Assembly (NCBI GenBank): GCA_963824985.1
Contig: CAWGRQ010000036.1
Location: 248,001 to 312,000 of the forward strand
Origin: JAFNAG01 sp963824985
Lineage (GTDB): Bacteria > Acidobacteriota > UBA6911
DNA: 64,000 nucleotides
Direction of reading: 5' to 3'
The stretch's first letter is position 1; each line of letters opens with the position of its first letter. Of this stretch, positions 36,635-44,752 are shown piece by piece. The position numbers and the translations under genes were made by a program. The notes under the pieces are model-generated. The model did not search any database and was not told the DNA's origin. It worked only from the letters and a program-made list of their open reading frames with translations.

Positions 36635-36916
36635 ATGGCGAATCACGCGTCGGCGCTCAAGGCGCACCGGCAAAGTTTACGGAGAAGAAATCGCAATCGC
36701 AGCGACCGCAGCGCATTGCGTACCGCACTTAAGGCCTTCAACGAGAAAATCGACGACGGCCAGATCAAGGAAGCTGCGCAAGGCCTGGCTCAATTCTATT
36801 CCGAGGTGGACCTTGCCGTCCGCAAGGGCATCCTGAGCGAGAATGCCGCTGCACGGCATAAATCTCGTTTTACCAAACATTTGAATGCAGCCGTGCCGAG
36901 CCAGAACGCCAAGTAA
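36635..36916 (+). CDS. rpsT: 30S ribosomal protein S20
   Basis: A 93-aa basic helical protein. It starts with the usual MANHASALKAHRQS and continues RRRNRNRSDRSALRTALKAF. The C-terminal part reads RKGILSENAAARHKSRFTKH, the conserved S20 helix. The frame is open 8 codons upstream (ATG 36611), but AGGAG lies about ten bases before ATG 36635 and homology starts there. The gene is convergent with holA, 24 bases away. Confidence 0.95.
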   Translation: MANHASALKAHRQSLRRRNRNRSDRSALRTALKAFNEKIDDGQIKEAAQGLAQFYSEVDLAVRKGILSENAAARHKSRFTKHLNAAVPSQNAK

Positions 36917-36940
36917 TTTCAATCCCTTCACAGGTTTTCC

Positions 36941-37933
36941 TCAAGCCAGGCAGACCAGTTGTTCCAGCAGCATTCGGTGATTCGGGCTGCCTGATTTGAT
37001 GCTGCGATCGACGCGAGCAAGACGTTCATACATGGTTCGCGCCCTGTCAGCCTCGATGGAGCGCGCCTGCTTCAGAAATTCTGCGATAGCGAACTCTGGA
37101 ACCTGAACTGCCTGGCGGATTTCCTGAACCGGCCGGCCCTCTTCCAGAAGTTCCTTGGCGATGAGCACTTGCCGAAAATGCCGAGCCATCATTCCCAGAA
37201 TCGCCAGCGGCGCTTGCCCGCTTTCGAGGAGATTTCCCAATATCCTGAGCGCCTGCCTGCGGTCGCGTTGTCCCAGGGCCGTGGCGATTTCAAAGATTCC
37301 ATGCTGCCGACTCGCATAAACCAGCTCATCGATGGCTTCCTCGTGAATGACCTTTCCCTGGCCGGCATAAAGAATCAGCTTCTCAATCTCCTGGCTCATT
37401 ATGAGCAAATCTGACCCAACGGCATCGGTCAGCTTCCGCAGCGCCTGACCGGAGATGCGGCAGCCGTTTCTGGCCAGGAGCGCCGCAGCCCAGCGCTCCA
37501 GCGCCGGCCCCTTCAGCCGGGCACACTCGACGATGACGGCTCCGTCAGCCAGCCTCTTGAAAAACCGGCTCCGGCGATCCAGCGCGGACGCAACCAGAAC
37601 CAGGACGGTCGTTTCCTGGGGAGCGGCCACATAGGTGCAGAGCGCCTCCTGATCGGTCTCCGGCAAAGCATCGATATCGGTGACCAGCACCAGACGCCGC
37701 GGCGATATCATGGGAAAAGTCGTTGCCGCCTGCATGATTGAAATCGCGTCGTTATCCCGGCAATTCAGTTCGGCAAAGTTAAAAGCCAGCGCCTCCGGAG
37801 GCACTGCCTTGTCCCTCAGAAGTGAGACCGCCTTCTGAAGCAGGTACTCTTCGGGCCCCAAGAGCAGATAGACCGGGTGAAATCGGCCTGCGGCGACTTC
37901 TGATTCAAATTGGTCCGGAGTTATAGTCACCAT
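36941..37933 (-). CDS. holA: DNA polymerase III delta subunit HolA
   Basis: Opens the beta clamp within the clamp loader. An AAA+-like N-terminus (FHPVYLLLGPEEYLLQKAVS, NFAELNCRD) lacks a true P-loop, as expected for delta. A helical C-terminal collar domain follows (HGIFEIATALGQRDRRQALR, ILGMMARHFRQVL). 330 aa from ATG 37933. The longer frame upstream overlaps lptE in another frame and is not used. Four bases separate it from the lptE stop. Confidence 0.92.
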   Translation of the reverse strand: MVTITPDQFESEVAAGRFHPVYLLLGPEEYLLQKAVSLLRDKAVPPEALAFNFAELNCRDNDAISIMQAATTFPMISPRRLVLVTDIDALPETDQEALCTYVAAPQETTVLVLVASALDRRSRFFKRLADGAVIVECARLKGPALERWAAALLARNGCRISGQALRKLTDAVGSDLLIMSQEIEKLILYAGQGKVIHEEAIDELVYASRQHGIFEIATALGQRDRRQALRILGNLLESGQAPLAILGMMARHFRQVLIAKELLEEGRPVQEIRQAVQVPEFAIAEFLKQARSIEADRARTMYERLARVDRSIKSGSPNHRMLLEQLVCLA

Positions 37934-37937
37934 CGGA

Positions 37938-38480
37938 TCAGCGGTTGAGAACCGTGCTTGCCAGGCTCGCCGCGAAATCGTTGGCCAAACGTCCCACGGC
38001 GGCATTTTCTTCGGAAAAAAACTCTGTCACTTTTTGGTTGAGCACATATCGGCCGCGGTAGTAAAAATCGGGATTTTCCCAGATCACAGAGCCATCCCGG
38101 ACGCGAACCAGCTTCACCGCAATCTGCACCGTCACCAAAAATGATGATGCGAAGGCATCCGTACCGAAGGTAATCGGACTGGCGCTGAGGCCGCGAATCT
38201 CCCCCTGCAGAACGGCTTCCACACCGGTCGCCTCCGAGCGAACCGGCACGCGGGTCCGCAGGCTGAATTCCTTGAGCAGAGCGGCGGTAATTCTCTGTTC
38301 GAGCTTGTATTCCCGCGTCAGATTCGAAAAGGTTGGGATGCCAAGCGACCGGACACCTCCGGGCAGGTTGCGCACCGAACTGACAACATGATACCCACAG
38401 GCCGAGAGTATCAGACCGGAGCCGATGGCCGCTAAGCATAAAAACATTGCGGGTCGGATCCAATTGCTGGCGACTTTCAT
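37938..38480 (-). CDS. lptE: LptE-like LPS assembly lipoprotein
   Basis: An outer-membrane lipoprotein plug of the LptD translocon. The signal ends LILSAC with Cys28, followed by GYHVV, the start of the family. The rest is a small alpha/beta domain (VRSLGIPTFSNLTREYKLEQ, TDAFASSFLVTVQIAVKLVR). 180 aa. ATG 38480 is chosen because the lipoprotein signal begins there; the 84 codons upstream in frame are arginine-rich and overlap dcd. Next to holA, the same order as in many Gram-negative genomes. Confidence 0.88.
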   Translation of the reverse strand: MKVASNWIRPAMFLCLAAIGSGLILSACGYHVVSSVRNLPGGVRSLGIPTFSNLTREYKLEQRITAALLKEFSLRTRVPVRSEATGVEAVLQGEIRGLSASPITFGTDAFASSFLVTVQIAVKLVRVRDGSVIWENPDFYYRGRYVLNQKVTEFFSEENAAVGRLANDFAASLASTVLNR

Positions 38481-38551
38481 CGTTTTTCCCTGACACGATT
38501 TTCGGCTCAAGGTCGGCGCCTGATCCGAAAACTTTAATCGTACCGACAATC

Positions 38552-39106
38552 TCACAGGCGCGCAACCGCGATCTTCTTCTGTGCCTGATACTTGCCCTTG
38601 CGATCGGCATAGGAAACAGTGCATGCGCTCTCGGCCTTGAAGAAGATGACCTGCGCGATCCCTTCCCCGGCATAGACGCGGACGGGAACCGGTGCCGTAT
38701 TGACGAGAGAGACGGTTACGAACCCCTCCCATTCCGGTTCAAAAGGGGTGACATTCACCACCAGCCCGCAGCGAGCATAAGTAGATTTCCCCTGGCAGAT
38801 GACCAGCACCTGCCGGGGTATGCGGAAGTATTCCAACGATCTCCCCAAAATGAAGGAGTTAGCTGCAATCAGTACGGATGATGACGAATGATCCTTCCAG
38901 TGAATCCGGTCCATCTTTTTGGGATCCGAGTGTCCGGCTCCAGCAAAATCCGGGATCTTGAATTCCTTCGCGAGACGAAAATCATAGCCATAGGAACTAA
39001 CGCCATAGGAAATTTTTCCGCTTCTGGCTCGATTGCGGGCAAAAGGCCTAATCATCTCATTCCTCATTGCCATTTCTTCGATCCAGTGATCCGGCATAAC
39101 TCCCAT
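38552..39106 (-). CDS. dcd: dCTP deaminase
   Basis: Deaminates dCTP to dUTP for thymidylate synthesis. Family blocks: MGVMPDHWIEEMAMRNEMI, SYGVSSYGYDFRL, CQGKSTYARCGLVVNVTP (catalytic Ser-Arg region) and PVRVYAGEGIAQVIFF. 184 aa. GGGAGG lies seven bases before ATG 39106; the frame continues upstream to 39205 without homology. The segment FEPEWEGFVTV shows the trimer core. It is divergent from the HU gene. Confidence 0.92.
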   Translation of the reverse strand: MGVMPDHWIEEMAMRNEMIRPFARNRARSGKISYGVSSYGYDFRLAKEFKIPDFAGAGHSDPKKMDRIHWKDHSSSSVLIAANSFILGRSLEYFRIPRQVLVICQGKSTYARCGLVVNVTPFEPEWEGFVTVSLVNTAPVPVRVYAGEGIAQVIFFKAESACTVSYADRKGKYQAQKKIAVARL

Positions 39107-39183
39107 CTGCTTTCCTCCCCTGAGCCGCAGGTGCGGGAGTCTATCACTGCAAGCCGGGCGTGTAAAGCGGGCAGAGAATAGAC

Positions 39184-39212
39184 TTGACAGCACTTGCGAC
39201 CACAAATAATAT
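39184..39212 (+). promoter_or_regulatory. sigma70-type promoter of the HU-like gene
   Basis: TTGACA at 39184-39189, 17 bases, TAATAT at 39207-39212. The -35 is a perfect consensus match and the -10 matches at four of six positions. It lies about 28 bases before the GTG start, giving a short leader. Confidence 0.85.
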
Positions 39213-39239
39213 CAATGCACCAACTTATGGAGGATCAGC

Positions 39240-39515
39240 GTGATAAAACAGGACATCGTGAACCGTGTCGCCGATCATTTGAATATTACCAAGGTTAAAG
39301 CGGAAATTGCGGTGGAATCTGTCTTCGACTCGCTCAAGAATGCGCTTAAGCGCGGAGAAAGGATCGAGTTGCGCGGTTTCGGGGTCTTCATTGTAAAGCC
39401 GCGCAAGAGCGGTGTCGGACGGAATCCCAGAACGGGCGAAGAAGTAGCCATTCCGCCGGGTAAGACCATCCGTTTCAAGCCGGGCAAAGAAATCCGCGCT
39501 GACAAGATCTACTGA
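39240..39515 (+). CDS. HU/IHF-family DNA-binding protein
   Basis: Histone-like DNA-bending protein, 91 aa. The helical dimer domain (KQDIVNRVADHLNITKVKAE) is followed by the DNA-binding arm with RNPRTGEEVAIPPGKTIRFK, the family signature. The arm sequence is closest to IHF or HU of the Acidobacteria/delta type; HU versus IHF cannot be told. GTG start is supported by GGAGG seven bases upstream and by the near-consensus promoter. Confidence 0.95.
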   Translation: MIKQDIVNRVADHLNITKVKAEIAVESVFDSLKNALKRGERIELRGFGVFIVKPRKSGVGRNPRTGEEVAIPPGKTIRFKPGKEIRADKIY

Positions 39516-39561
39516 GGCAGCATATCTCAGCAGGCGCCGCCGGCGGATCACTCTGCCGGTT

Positions 39562-40575
39562 GTGATCTTGAAAAGGGTTCGGACTTCTGTGAATGACGGT
39601 CACCCTCCCGATGCAACTGCATCAGACCCACAATCCTCGCCTGGCGGGTTCCAGCGGCAGGAGGATTGGCTGATTCGTGCTGCTCCTCCGGCCTGGAATG
39701 AATGGATCGTACCGGCACTCCTCTTTCTGGCAACGATTCTCAGTACTTCATTTGCCGGCCTCTTTTACAGCCTGGGGGATGCAGGCTTTCTGCGCTTGGC
39801 CTGGGCAGTTGCGGGGCAACCGCAACTCCTGTTGCAAGGAGCTCCCTTCTCCTTGACGTTAATTGCTATTCTTCTCGCGCATGAATTGGGGCATTACTTC
39901 GCCTGCCGTCACCACGGCATTCTCTGCACGCCCCCGTTTTTCATCCCCTTCCCCATTTCCTACGCCGGAACATTGGGTGCCTTCATCAGAATCAAATCCC
40001 ATTTCAGGCACCGGCGAGCCCTCTTTGATGTCGGCATTGCCGGTCCGCTGGCGGGTTTTGCGGTGGTCATGCCCGCCCTTATCGCCGGCATCGGCCGTTC
40101 GCGGTTGATTCCAAAAGGGAGCATTCAGGGGGACATTTTTTTCGGCGAACCGCTGCTGTTTCGCTGGGTGGGAACCGTCCTGCTCGGTTACAACCCGAAA
40201 ACCCAGGACATGATCGCCGATCCGGTGGCTATGGCCGCATGGTTCGGATTGCTGGTTACGAGCCTGAACCTGCTGCCCATCTGGCAACTCGATGGCGGGC
40301 ACATCGCCTATGCCGTTTTCGGCCGCAGGCGTCAAAAGCAACTATCTCTGCTGGCCGCTTTTGGGTTGATGGTTGTCAGCCTAGCCGGCTGGCCGATACC
40401 GTCATACCTGCTGTTCGCTGTATTATTGCTGATTCTCGGAGCCCGTACGGGTTTTTATCATCCCCCAACCCTCGCCGATGACGAGGAGATCGGGAACGCA
40501 CGGGGCATTCTCGCGATCATAATCCTGTTCGTTCTGATCGTATCTTTCACACCGATTCCGGTTTCCATTTCCTGA
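39562..40575 (+). CDS. site-2-protease-type M50 membrane metalloprotease
   Basis: A polytopic membrane protease. The zinc site is HELGH in AHELGHYFACRHHG, and the second metal ligand lies in NLLPIWQLDGGH. At least six hydrophobic segments are visible. The central blocks GTLGAFIRIKSHFRHRRALF and GIAGPLAGFAV are typical of the plant/cyanobacterial EGY-like subgroup of S2P. No PDZ domain is seen. The start is uncertain: GTG 39562 or GTG 39589, neither with a strong ribosome binding site. It follows the HU gene by 46 bases. Confidence 0.87.
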   Translation: MILKRVRTSVNDGHPPDATASDPQSSPGGFQRQEDWLIRAAPPAWNEWIVPALLFLATILSTSFAGLFYSLGDAGFLRLAWAVAGQPQLLLQGAPFSLTLIAILLAHELGHYFACRHHGILCTPPFFIPFPISYAGTLGAFIRIKSHFRHRRALFDVGIAGPLAGFAVVMPALIAGIGRSRLIPKGSIQGDIFFGEPLLFRWVGTVLLGYNPKTQDMIADPVAMAAWFGLLVTSLNLLPIWQLDGGHIAYAVFGRRRQKQLSLLAAFGLMVVSLAGWPIPSYLLFAVLLLILGARTGFYHPPTLADDEEIGNARGILAIIILFVLIVSFTPIPVSIS

Positions 40576-40652
40576 CGCGACGGGCCGTGCCGCGCTATTC
40601 CGTTTGACAGCCGGAAAGTGTTTGGAGATAATTTGCGGTCTGCCATGAAAGT

Positions 40653-40728
<76 letters not shown>

Positions 40729-40804
40729 ATAAATATGCGGGTTCCATGAGTTTTCCGGCCTTTCCAAATTTCCCCCGTAAGTGCTCGGTAAGTGCAAATG
40801 AAAA

Positions 40805-40831
40805 GGGCTCCCGAAGGAGCCCGTTTTGTTT
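40805..40831 (+). terminator. intrinsic terminator downstream of tRNA-Ala
   Basis: Seven-bp stem GGGCTCC/GGAGCCC with a CGAA tetraloop, followed by GTTTTGTTT. It fits the end of the tRNA transcript or of a lost integrase next to it. Confidence 0.8.
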
Positions 40832-40894
40832 CCTCAATCTGTTTTGGTGGATTTACCGCTCGTTCTGATGGGGTTTCAAAGCTAAGCTGCTTTG

Positions 40895-41077
40895 TTAATC
40901 TTCTTCCCAGTTACTGTGCATCTCTCTCCTTGCCTCTTCGACTTCGCGGGCGGCTCTGTCAGCTTCAAGGCCAAGCTTCTTTAGATTTTGATCCGCGCTC
41001 TTTTGGAGAGCGGTGCTAATCCGCTTCAATAACTGTTCGGCGGAAGTCATTTTTTGTTCGACATTGGATTTTCCCAT
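40895..41077 (-). CDS. small charged helical protein, unknown
   Basis: A possible 60-aa protein rich in Lys, Glu, Arg and Ala (SAEQLLKRISTALQKSADQN, REVEEARREMHSNWEED), predicted to be one or two amphipathic helices. It has no clear ribosome binding site; starts at 41077, 41101 and 41110 are all possible. No family recognised. Listed because its composition looks like a protein rather than an antisense shadow. Confidence 0.35.
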   Translation of the reverse strand: MGKSNVEQKMTSAEQLLKRISTALQKSADQNLKKLGLEADRAAREVEEARREMHSNWEED

Positions 41078-41292
41078 AGTGCGCCCATTATCGCTCTGCA
41101 TGATCTGCAATCGAAAAGGAGTTGAAGTTCAGCGGGGACCCCAGGACTGGTCCCGGATCCCCGCTTCAGGTTCCTGCCTGCCAGCCGGCGTATTTATGGA
41201 CAGGTTCGCCGATTTGCAGCGGTTTCGGTAATGCTCTGTTAGTGTGTTGCTGCCCTTGTGCTAGGATGTGGCCGCTCCCCCAAGGAGACAAA

Positions 41293-41580
41293 ATGCCATT
41301 TCCAAAACAGGACAGTAGGCCTTTCACCAAAGAAAGAATCGAGAAACTTAAGCCAGGACAAATGGGGTGCTACGGTTTGTTTGTAGCAAATGGAGGATGG
41401 GTCTACGTTGGAAAGGGTGACATCGGAGCGCGTCTTCTGGCCCATTTCAACGGAGATAATCCGTGCATTATCCGATACCCTCCAACCCATTGGTATGATG
41501 TCATTACCAATGATTACGATGCAGAGGAAAAGCGGTTGATTGCAGAATTAGACCCGTTCTGCAATAGAAAAATAGGCTAA
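41293..41580 (+). CDS. minimal GIY-YIG domain protein
   Basis: A 95-aa protein that looks like a bare GIY-YIG nuclease-type domain. Visible motifs: MGCYGLF (the GIY strand, residues 24-30), WVYVGKG (the YIG strand, 36-42), GARLLAHF with the conserved Arg47, an acidic DAEEKRLIAE helix (77-86), and a late Asn91 in FCNRKIG. That is the complete set of catalytic positions in the usual order. GGAG lies five bases before ATG. It has no DNA-binding extension, so target and role are unknown. It lies alone in the accessory region; a repair, restriction or toxin role would all be guesses. Confidence 0.65.
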   Translation: MPFPKQDSRPFTKERIEKLKPGQMGCYGLFVANGGWVYVGKGDIGARLLAHFNGDNPCIIRYPPTHWYDVITNDYDAEEKRLIAELDPFCNRKIG

Positions 41581-41848
41581 CGGCAACAGCCAATGTCGGT
41601 TCCGTCATATTCTCCGGTGAATCGGCGAAAATAAAAGTCTCTTCCACCAACGGTCAGCACCGGATAGAGAATGTGTGCCCGGATCCGCCACAGAACGCAC
41701 AATGCGCCGGGTTCGGCGCCCTCAACTCGAAAATCCCGGTTTCGCCGGATTTGCCCATTGTGCCCCAGGAAAAGCCGCGTAGGACGGCTCAGGTTGAACG
41801 ATCTCACTCCCGGCCAATATCAAATATCCCCGTTTTAGTCAAGGGTGG

Positions 41849-41896
41849 CGATAATGTCCGTTTTCGTAAACATCCCCCTCAGTCCATGGACCTGCC
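41849..41896 (-). repeat. 48-bp direct repeat, copy 1
   Basis: It matches 42414-42461 at about 43 of 48 positions, in the same orientation. On the minus strand each copy carries the tail of a frame ending in Ser-x-Asp-stop, then GAGGGGG and a new ATG TTT ACG AAA (MFTKT). In this copy the second frame reads MFTKTDIIATLD and stops. It looks like a duplicated gene boundary with both genes cut. Confidence 0.6.
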
Positions 41897-41905
41897 CTCA
41901 TGCCG

Positions 41906-42238
41906 TCATTCCTTCCATCCCTCCTTCTTCCGTTGTGCCAGATGCCTCGCCAGTTCCTTGATATCCTCGACATCCTTACGGGATGGGGCGGGCTGCTCGG
42001 AATGCCATTCAAAGTCTTTAAGCGCGTCCCACAGGGCAGCGACCATATGGTGAATAGCGTCGGCCTCCGGGTCTTCCCGCGGATCTTTCTGGTCCGGAAA
42101 ATGTTCCATGGCCCAGATAAGGTATTCCAAAACCAGTAACAGCTTTTCGTTGTTACCTACGTTCGGTTTTCTTATCCCTTCTTCGACTAGGGATGCTTCG
42201 TCCTTCAGTTGCTTCCAACGTTTTGCCTGTCGTTCCAT
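41906..42238 (-). CDS. hypothetical protein, helical
   Basis: A 110-aa protein of unknown function, mostly helical, rich in Lys, Glu and Trp (KRWKQLKDEASLVEEGIRKP, LVLEYLIWAMEHFPDQKDP). An excellent ribosome binding site (AAAGGAGG) lies four to five bases before the ATG, so it is probably a real gene. No family recognised. It sits between the two copies of the 48-bp direct repeat. Confidence 0.6.
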   Translation of the reverse strand: MERQAKRWKQLKDEASLVEEGIRKPNVGNNEKLLLVLEYLIWAMEHFPDQKDPREDPEADAIHHMVAALWDALKDFEWHSEQPAPSRKDVEDIKELARHLAQRKKEGWKE

Positions 42239-42253
42239 TTGTCCTCCTTTTGG

Positions 42254-42388
42254 TTAATCGCGTTCCTTCATGTACCGATTCAGGTCTTTTTCGGATGGGA
42301 CGGTCACCTTCAGCGGGACAGGCAGATCGGCCTTCAGGAATAGGTCCGCGATGATCCGGGACTCTTCCGCGCCCCACGGCCATATCTA
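42254..42388 (-). pseudogene. truncated gene fragment
   Basis: One minus-strand frame runs from a stop at about 42389 to TAA at 42254 and reads WGAEESRIIADLFLKADLPV, then PLKVTVPSEKDLNRYMKERD. It looks like protein sequence but has no start codon at its head. It ends just before the ribosome binding site of the 41906-42238 gene, so it is probably the C-terminal remnant of an upstream gene. Confidence 0.35.
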
Positions 42389-42413
42389 ACTACCCCCTTT
42401 CACCCCTTGTTTA

Positions 42414-42461
42414 CGATAATGGGTGTTTTCGTAAACATCCCCCTCAGTCCGTGGACCCGCC
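42414..42461 (-). repeat. 48-bp direct repeat, copy 2
   Basis: Second copy of the repeat at 41849-41896. It includes the C-terminal codons (WDGGSTD stop) of the 42444-42647 gene and a following start MFTKTPIIVNKG stop. A 7-bp inverted repeat (gtttacg/cgtaaac) is present here. Confidence 0.6.
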
Positions 42462-42647
42462 ATCCCACTCGTGCCTCGGGTCAGGGTAGAAGAACAAGGT
42501 GGGCTGGTCCGCTTTCAGCAATATCAACCAACCTCCCGGCACATGGGCGCGGAAAACCTCCTCATTCAAGGGGCTTGAGCTATCGACTGGCCCACGGCGC
42601 TCAAAGGTGCTCAGTTGCTCAAAGACAAGGGGCTTTCTTGATGTCAT
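42444..42647 (-). CDS. hypothetical small protein
   Basis: A 67-aa frame reading FRAHVPGGWLILLKADQPTL then FFYPDPRHEWDGGSTD. No family is recognised. Start ATG 42647 has GGATGATCATGAG upstream, a moderate ribosome binding site. Trp/Pro/Gly-rich composition suggests a small beta domain. The duplicated 48-bp sequence starts in its last codons. Confidence 0.5.
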   Translation of the reverse strand: MTSRKPLVFEQLSTFERRGPVDSSSPLNEEVFRAHVPGGWLILLKADQPTLFFYPDPRHEWDGGSTD

Positions 42648-43636
42648 CTCATGATCATCCTTTCATTGAGTCCATTCCCCGTTTTCCATGTCTGCAATGC
42701 TGCTTTATGCTGCTTTATGCTGCTTTCAGAATGTTCGCCACGCCGATCCGCGCCGCGTAGTGAAGCCCTGGCGGGTCTGTTCTGAGGCCTCGGTGGTTGC
42801 CTCCAGCAAAAGAGATATCAATAATTATAAATCCCCGGCACTTGAAATTCTTTGAAATAAAACCGCTCCTCGCGAAACTACATGGTTGAAGCTGTGCCCT
42901 AGCAGAACTCGGGAGGGACGGCAGAAAATCGCAGTCCCTCCCGGTCGATGCTGCCGATCCCCTGCAAAAATCACTCTGAAAAGCCCCAGGTTCGACGATC
43001 TCCGGCCGGCCGGCGCCGGAGGCGCCCGCAGAAACACCCCGTCTCCTCAATCGCCCCCACTCCCAGCCGGCCGGCGCGGCTGTTGACGGCCCTCCGATAT
43101 TTCGAATCACGGTCAATCAATTCCAGGTCGGGCCCGGATCGGCCGCAAGTCGCGAATCGGCCCGGATCCAGCCGGCGGAGCTCGAAAGGCGGGGTATCGG
43201 GAGTTTTCGGCATCGGCTATCGAAAACGGGTTGCCTGTTACGCTAACTGCCGAAAAAAAGCCCTTAGTTATGCGGACTTCCAAGGCAGAAAACAGCGGGT
43301 TGACGGTATCCTACCCTGTTATGCTAATCCGGACATGTGAGGGCTGTAGAAACGATTTTCAGCGAAATCGCAGTGAGAAGCCCCACCTTGAACGATCGCA
43401 GCAGAAGCAAGGCCTTACCACTGGCTTGAATTCGGCGTTTCAGCCTCGTCAGCGCCGCATCACCATGCTCGGCACCCGGTGAAGCCCACTTTCCCAAGCA
43501 GATCCAGAATGCCCTGAAACTCAGACTCCCGAGCTTTTCTGTAATAGAATGGTCGCTGATCGATAAATATTTGGGCGACAAGGCCCGATTTAGAGCCTTA
43601 TAATGCGATGGTCGTAATCACCGGAAGAAAAAACAA
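42648..43636. other. long non-coding or decayed spacer
   Basis: About 990 bases without a supported gene. It starts with a three-copy 10-bp tandem repeat (42697-42726). A strongly G+C-rich, palindromic patch lies near 43005-43080 (ggccggccggcgcc). All open frames here overlap on opposite strands and look unlike proteins. Probably remnants of deleted genes. Confidence 0.5.
42697..42726. repeat. three-copy 10-bp tandem repeat
   Basis: ATGCTGCTTT is present three times in a row without change. No coding frame supports it. Confidence 0.8.
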
Positions 43637-43900
43637 ATGATCCCCGGAGCAACTCCCCCAGCTCCGGTTTTCAGGAGAACATTGAGGAGAATTATCGAAA
43701 CTCTGGCTGTGCTGTGTCTTTTGGGGGCAGCGGCTCAGGCCCAAACTGCGAGCGGCGGACTCGATCTGCGACGGCCCTCGAACAGAATAGGGATTCGGGT
43801 GTTTAAGATAGACTACCTGTCCATCGTCTCGGGCGACACAACATCCAGCCATATCCGCATCTGTGGCGGGATCCTGATCCGCTTAAGTCATCGGGATTGA
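43637..43900 (+). CDS. possible secreted small protein, perhaps truncated
   Basis: An 87-aa frame with a signal-peptide-like start (RRIIETLAVLCLLGAAAQAQ) and a short remaining part (GGLDLRRPSNRIGIRVFKID). No domain recognised. GGAAG lies about nine bases before ATG. It may be the head of a longer secreted protein whose rest was lost, given the surrounding decay. Confidence 0.35.
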   Translation: MIPGATPPAPVFRRTLRRIIETLAVLCLLGAAAQAQTASGGLDLRRPSNRIGIRVFKIDYLSIVSGDTTSSHIRICGGILIRLSHRD

Positions 43901-43926
43901 CCGCATTCCTGAATTAAGAGGTGAAA

Positions 43927-44540
43927 ATGAGCAACCATCCGGAGATACTCGATCTTCGCCGATGCCCTCATTGCGGCATCGCAGTGCCTTTTTTATCCCG
44001 CATGTGGGGACCGAAAAAACCACAGCGCATAACGGGAATGATCTGCGACATTGGTCAACCTATCTCTGCAAGTCATGCGGGGGGGTAATCCTTCACGGAT
44101 CAAAAGTGGAATCAGGTTGGGCTGAATTCTATTTATATCCAAAGCCAAGCGAGGTGGACGCCGCAATCCCAGATACTGCCCGACAATTCATGATACAGGC
44201 AATTGATAGTCTGCACGCACCGGCCGGTGCCGTGATGCTGGCCGCCAGCTCCGTAGATGCAATGTTGAAGGCTAAAGGGTACAAAGATGGTAGCCTGAAC
44301 GACCGAATAAGAAAAGCTGCGGCGGATCATCTGATAACGGCAGAGATGGCTGAGTGGGCTCATGAGGTTCGGCTCGATTCAAACGAGCAACGCCACGCCG
44401 ATGAGGATGCGCCATTCCCTTCGGAATCCGACGCCCGCCGGACAGTTGAATTCACCAAGGCCTTGGGCGAGTTTCTGTTTGTGCTCCCCGCGCGAGTAAC
44501 ACGGGGGCGTAACACCAAAGAACCCATCGATGGCATCTGA
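43927..44540 (+). CDS. DUF4145-type protein with zinc ribbon (frameshifted)
   Basis: The core reads IDSLHAPAGAVMLAASSVDA, then MLKAKGYKDGSLNDRIRKAA and EMAEWAHEVRLDSNEQRHAD, the DUF4145 helical domain, found in defence-related and orphan proteins. An N-terminal zinc ribbon is split between frames. The frame from ATG 43927 reads RRCPHCGIAVPFLSRMWG. The main frame reads TEKTTAHNGNDLRHWSTY then LCKSCGGVIL. Joining them needs one extra base in the GGGG at 44006-44009, so a deletion is likely. The frame from ATG 43962 alone would lack half of the zinc ribbon. Function unknown. Confidence 0.7.
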
Positions 44541-44736
44541 TCAGCTGAGCTGCCAAGCTGCCATAATCGTTCACCGGGGATAGGTTTGGAACCTGGAGAT
44601 AAAGATCGCCGATTTCCTCCAGCTCGCCCTTTCTCAGTCGGAGGGCGAGCTCAGGGACCGGCTCGTCGACCAGGTCAGCTGCCAGGATTCAGTCGCGGAC
44701 GTAATGCGCAGGGCATTGGAAGAATGGCCGGCCTGA
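44530..44736 (+). pseudogene. decayed paralogue of the small ORF at 46056-46190
   Basis: The frame starts MASDQLSCQAAIIVHRG, hits TAG, and goes on WNLEIKIADFLQLALSQSEG to TGA at 44736. The first half aligns clearly with the 44-aa product at 46056 (MESNPLSRQAAAIAHRG). The start overlaps the end of the DUF4145 gene. One in-frame stop makes it a pseudogene unless the TAG is a sequence error. Confidence 0.5.
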
Positions 44737-44752
44737 CACCTAAGGAGTCAAT

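Noticed and set aside
40729..40804. tRNA-Ala attachment site (attL/attR)
   Set aside because: I could not find a repeat of the tRNA 3' end further right in the window, so the attachment site is unproven.
41577..41807. 76-codon minus-strand frame beside the GIY-YIG gene
   Set aside because: No ribosome binding site and no recognisable pattern; could be real but I cannot support it.
42407..42760. 117-codon plus-strand frame
   Set aside because: Antisense to the small gene 42444-42647 and runs through the 10-bp tandem repeat.
42948..43340. Overlapping frames on both strands in the GC-rich spacer
   Set aside because: Every frame is open because the DNA is GC-rich; no motif or start signal distinguishes one.
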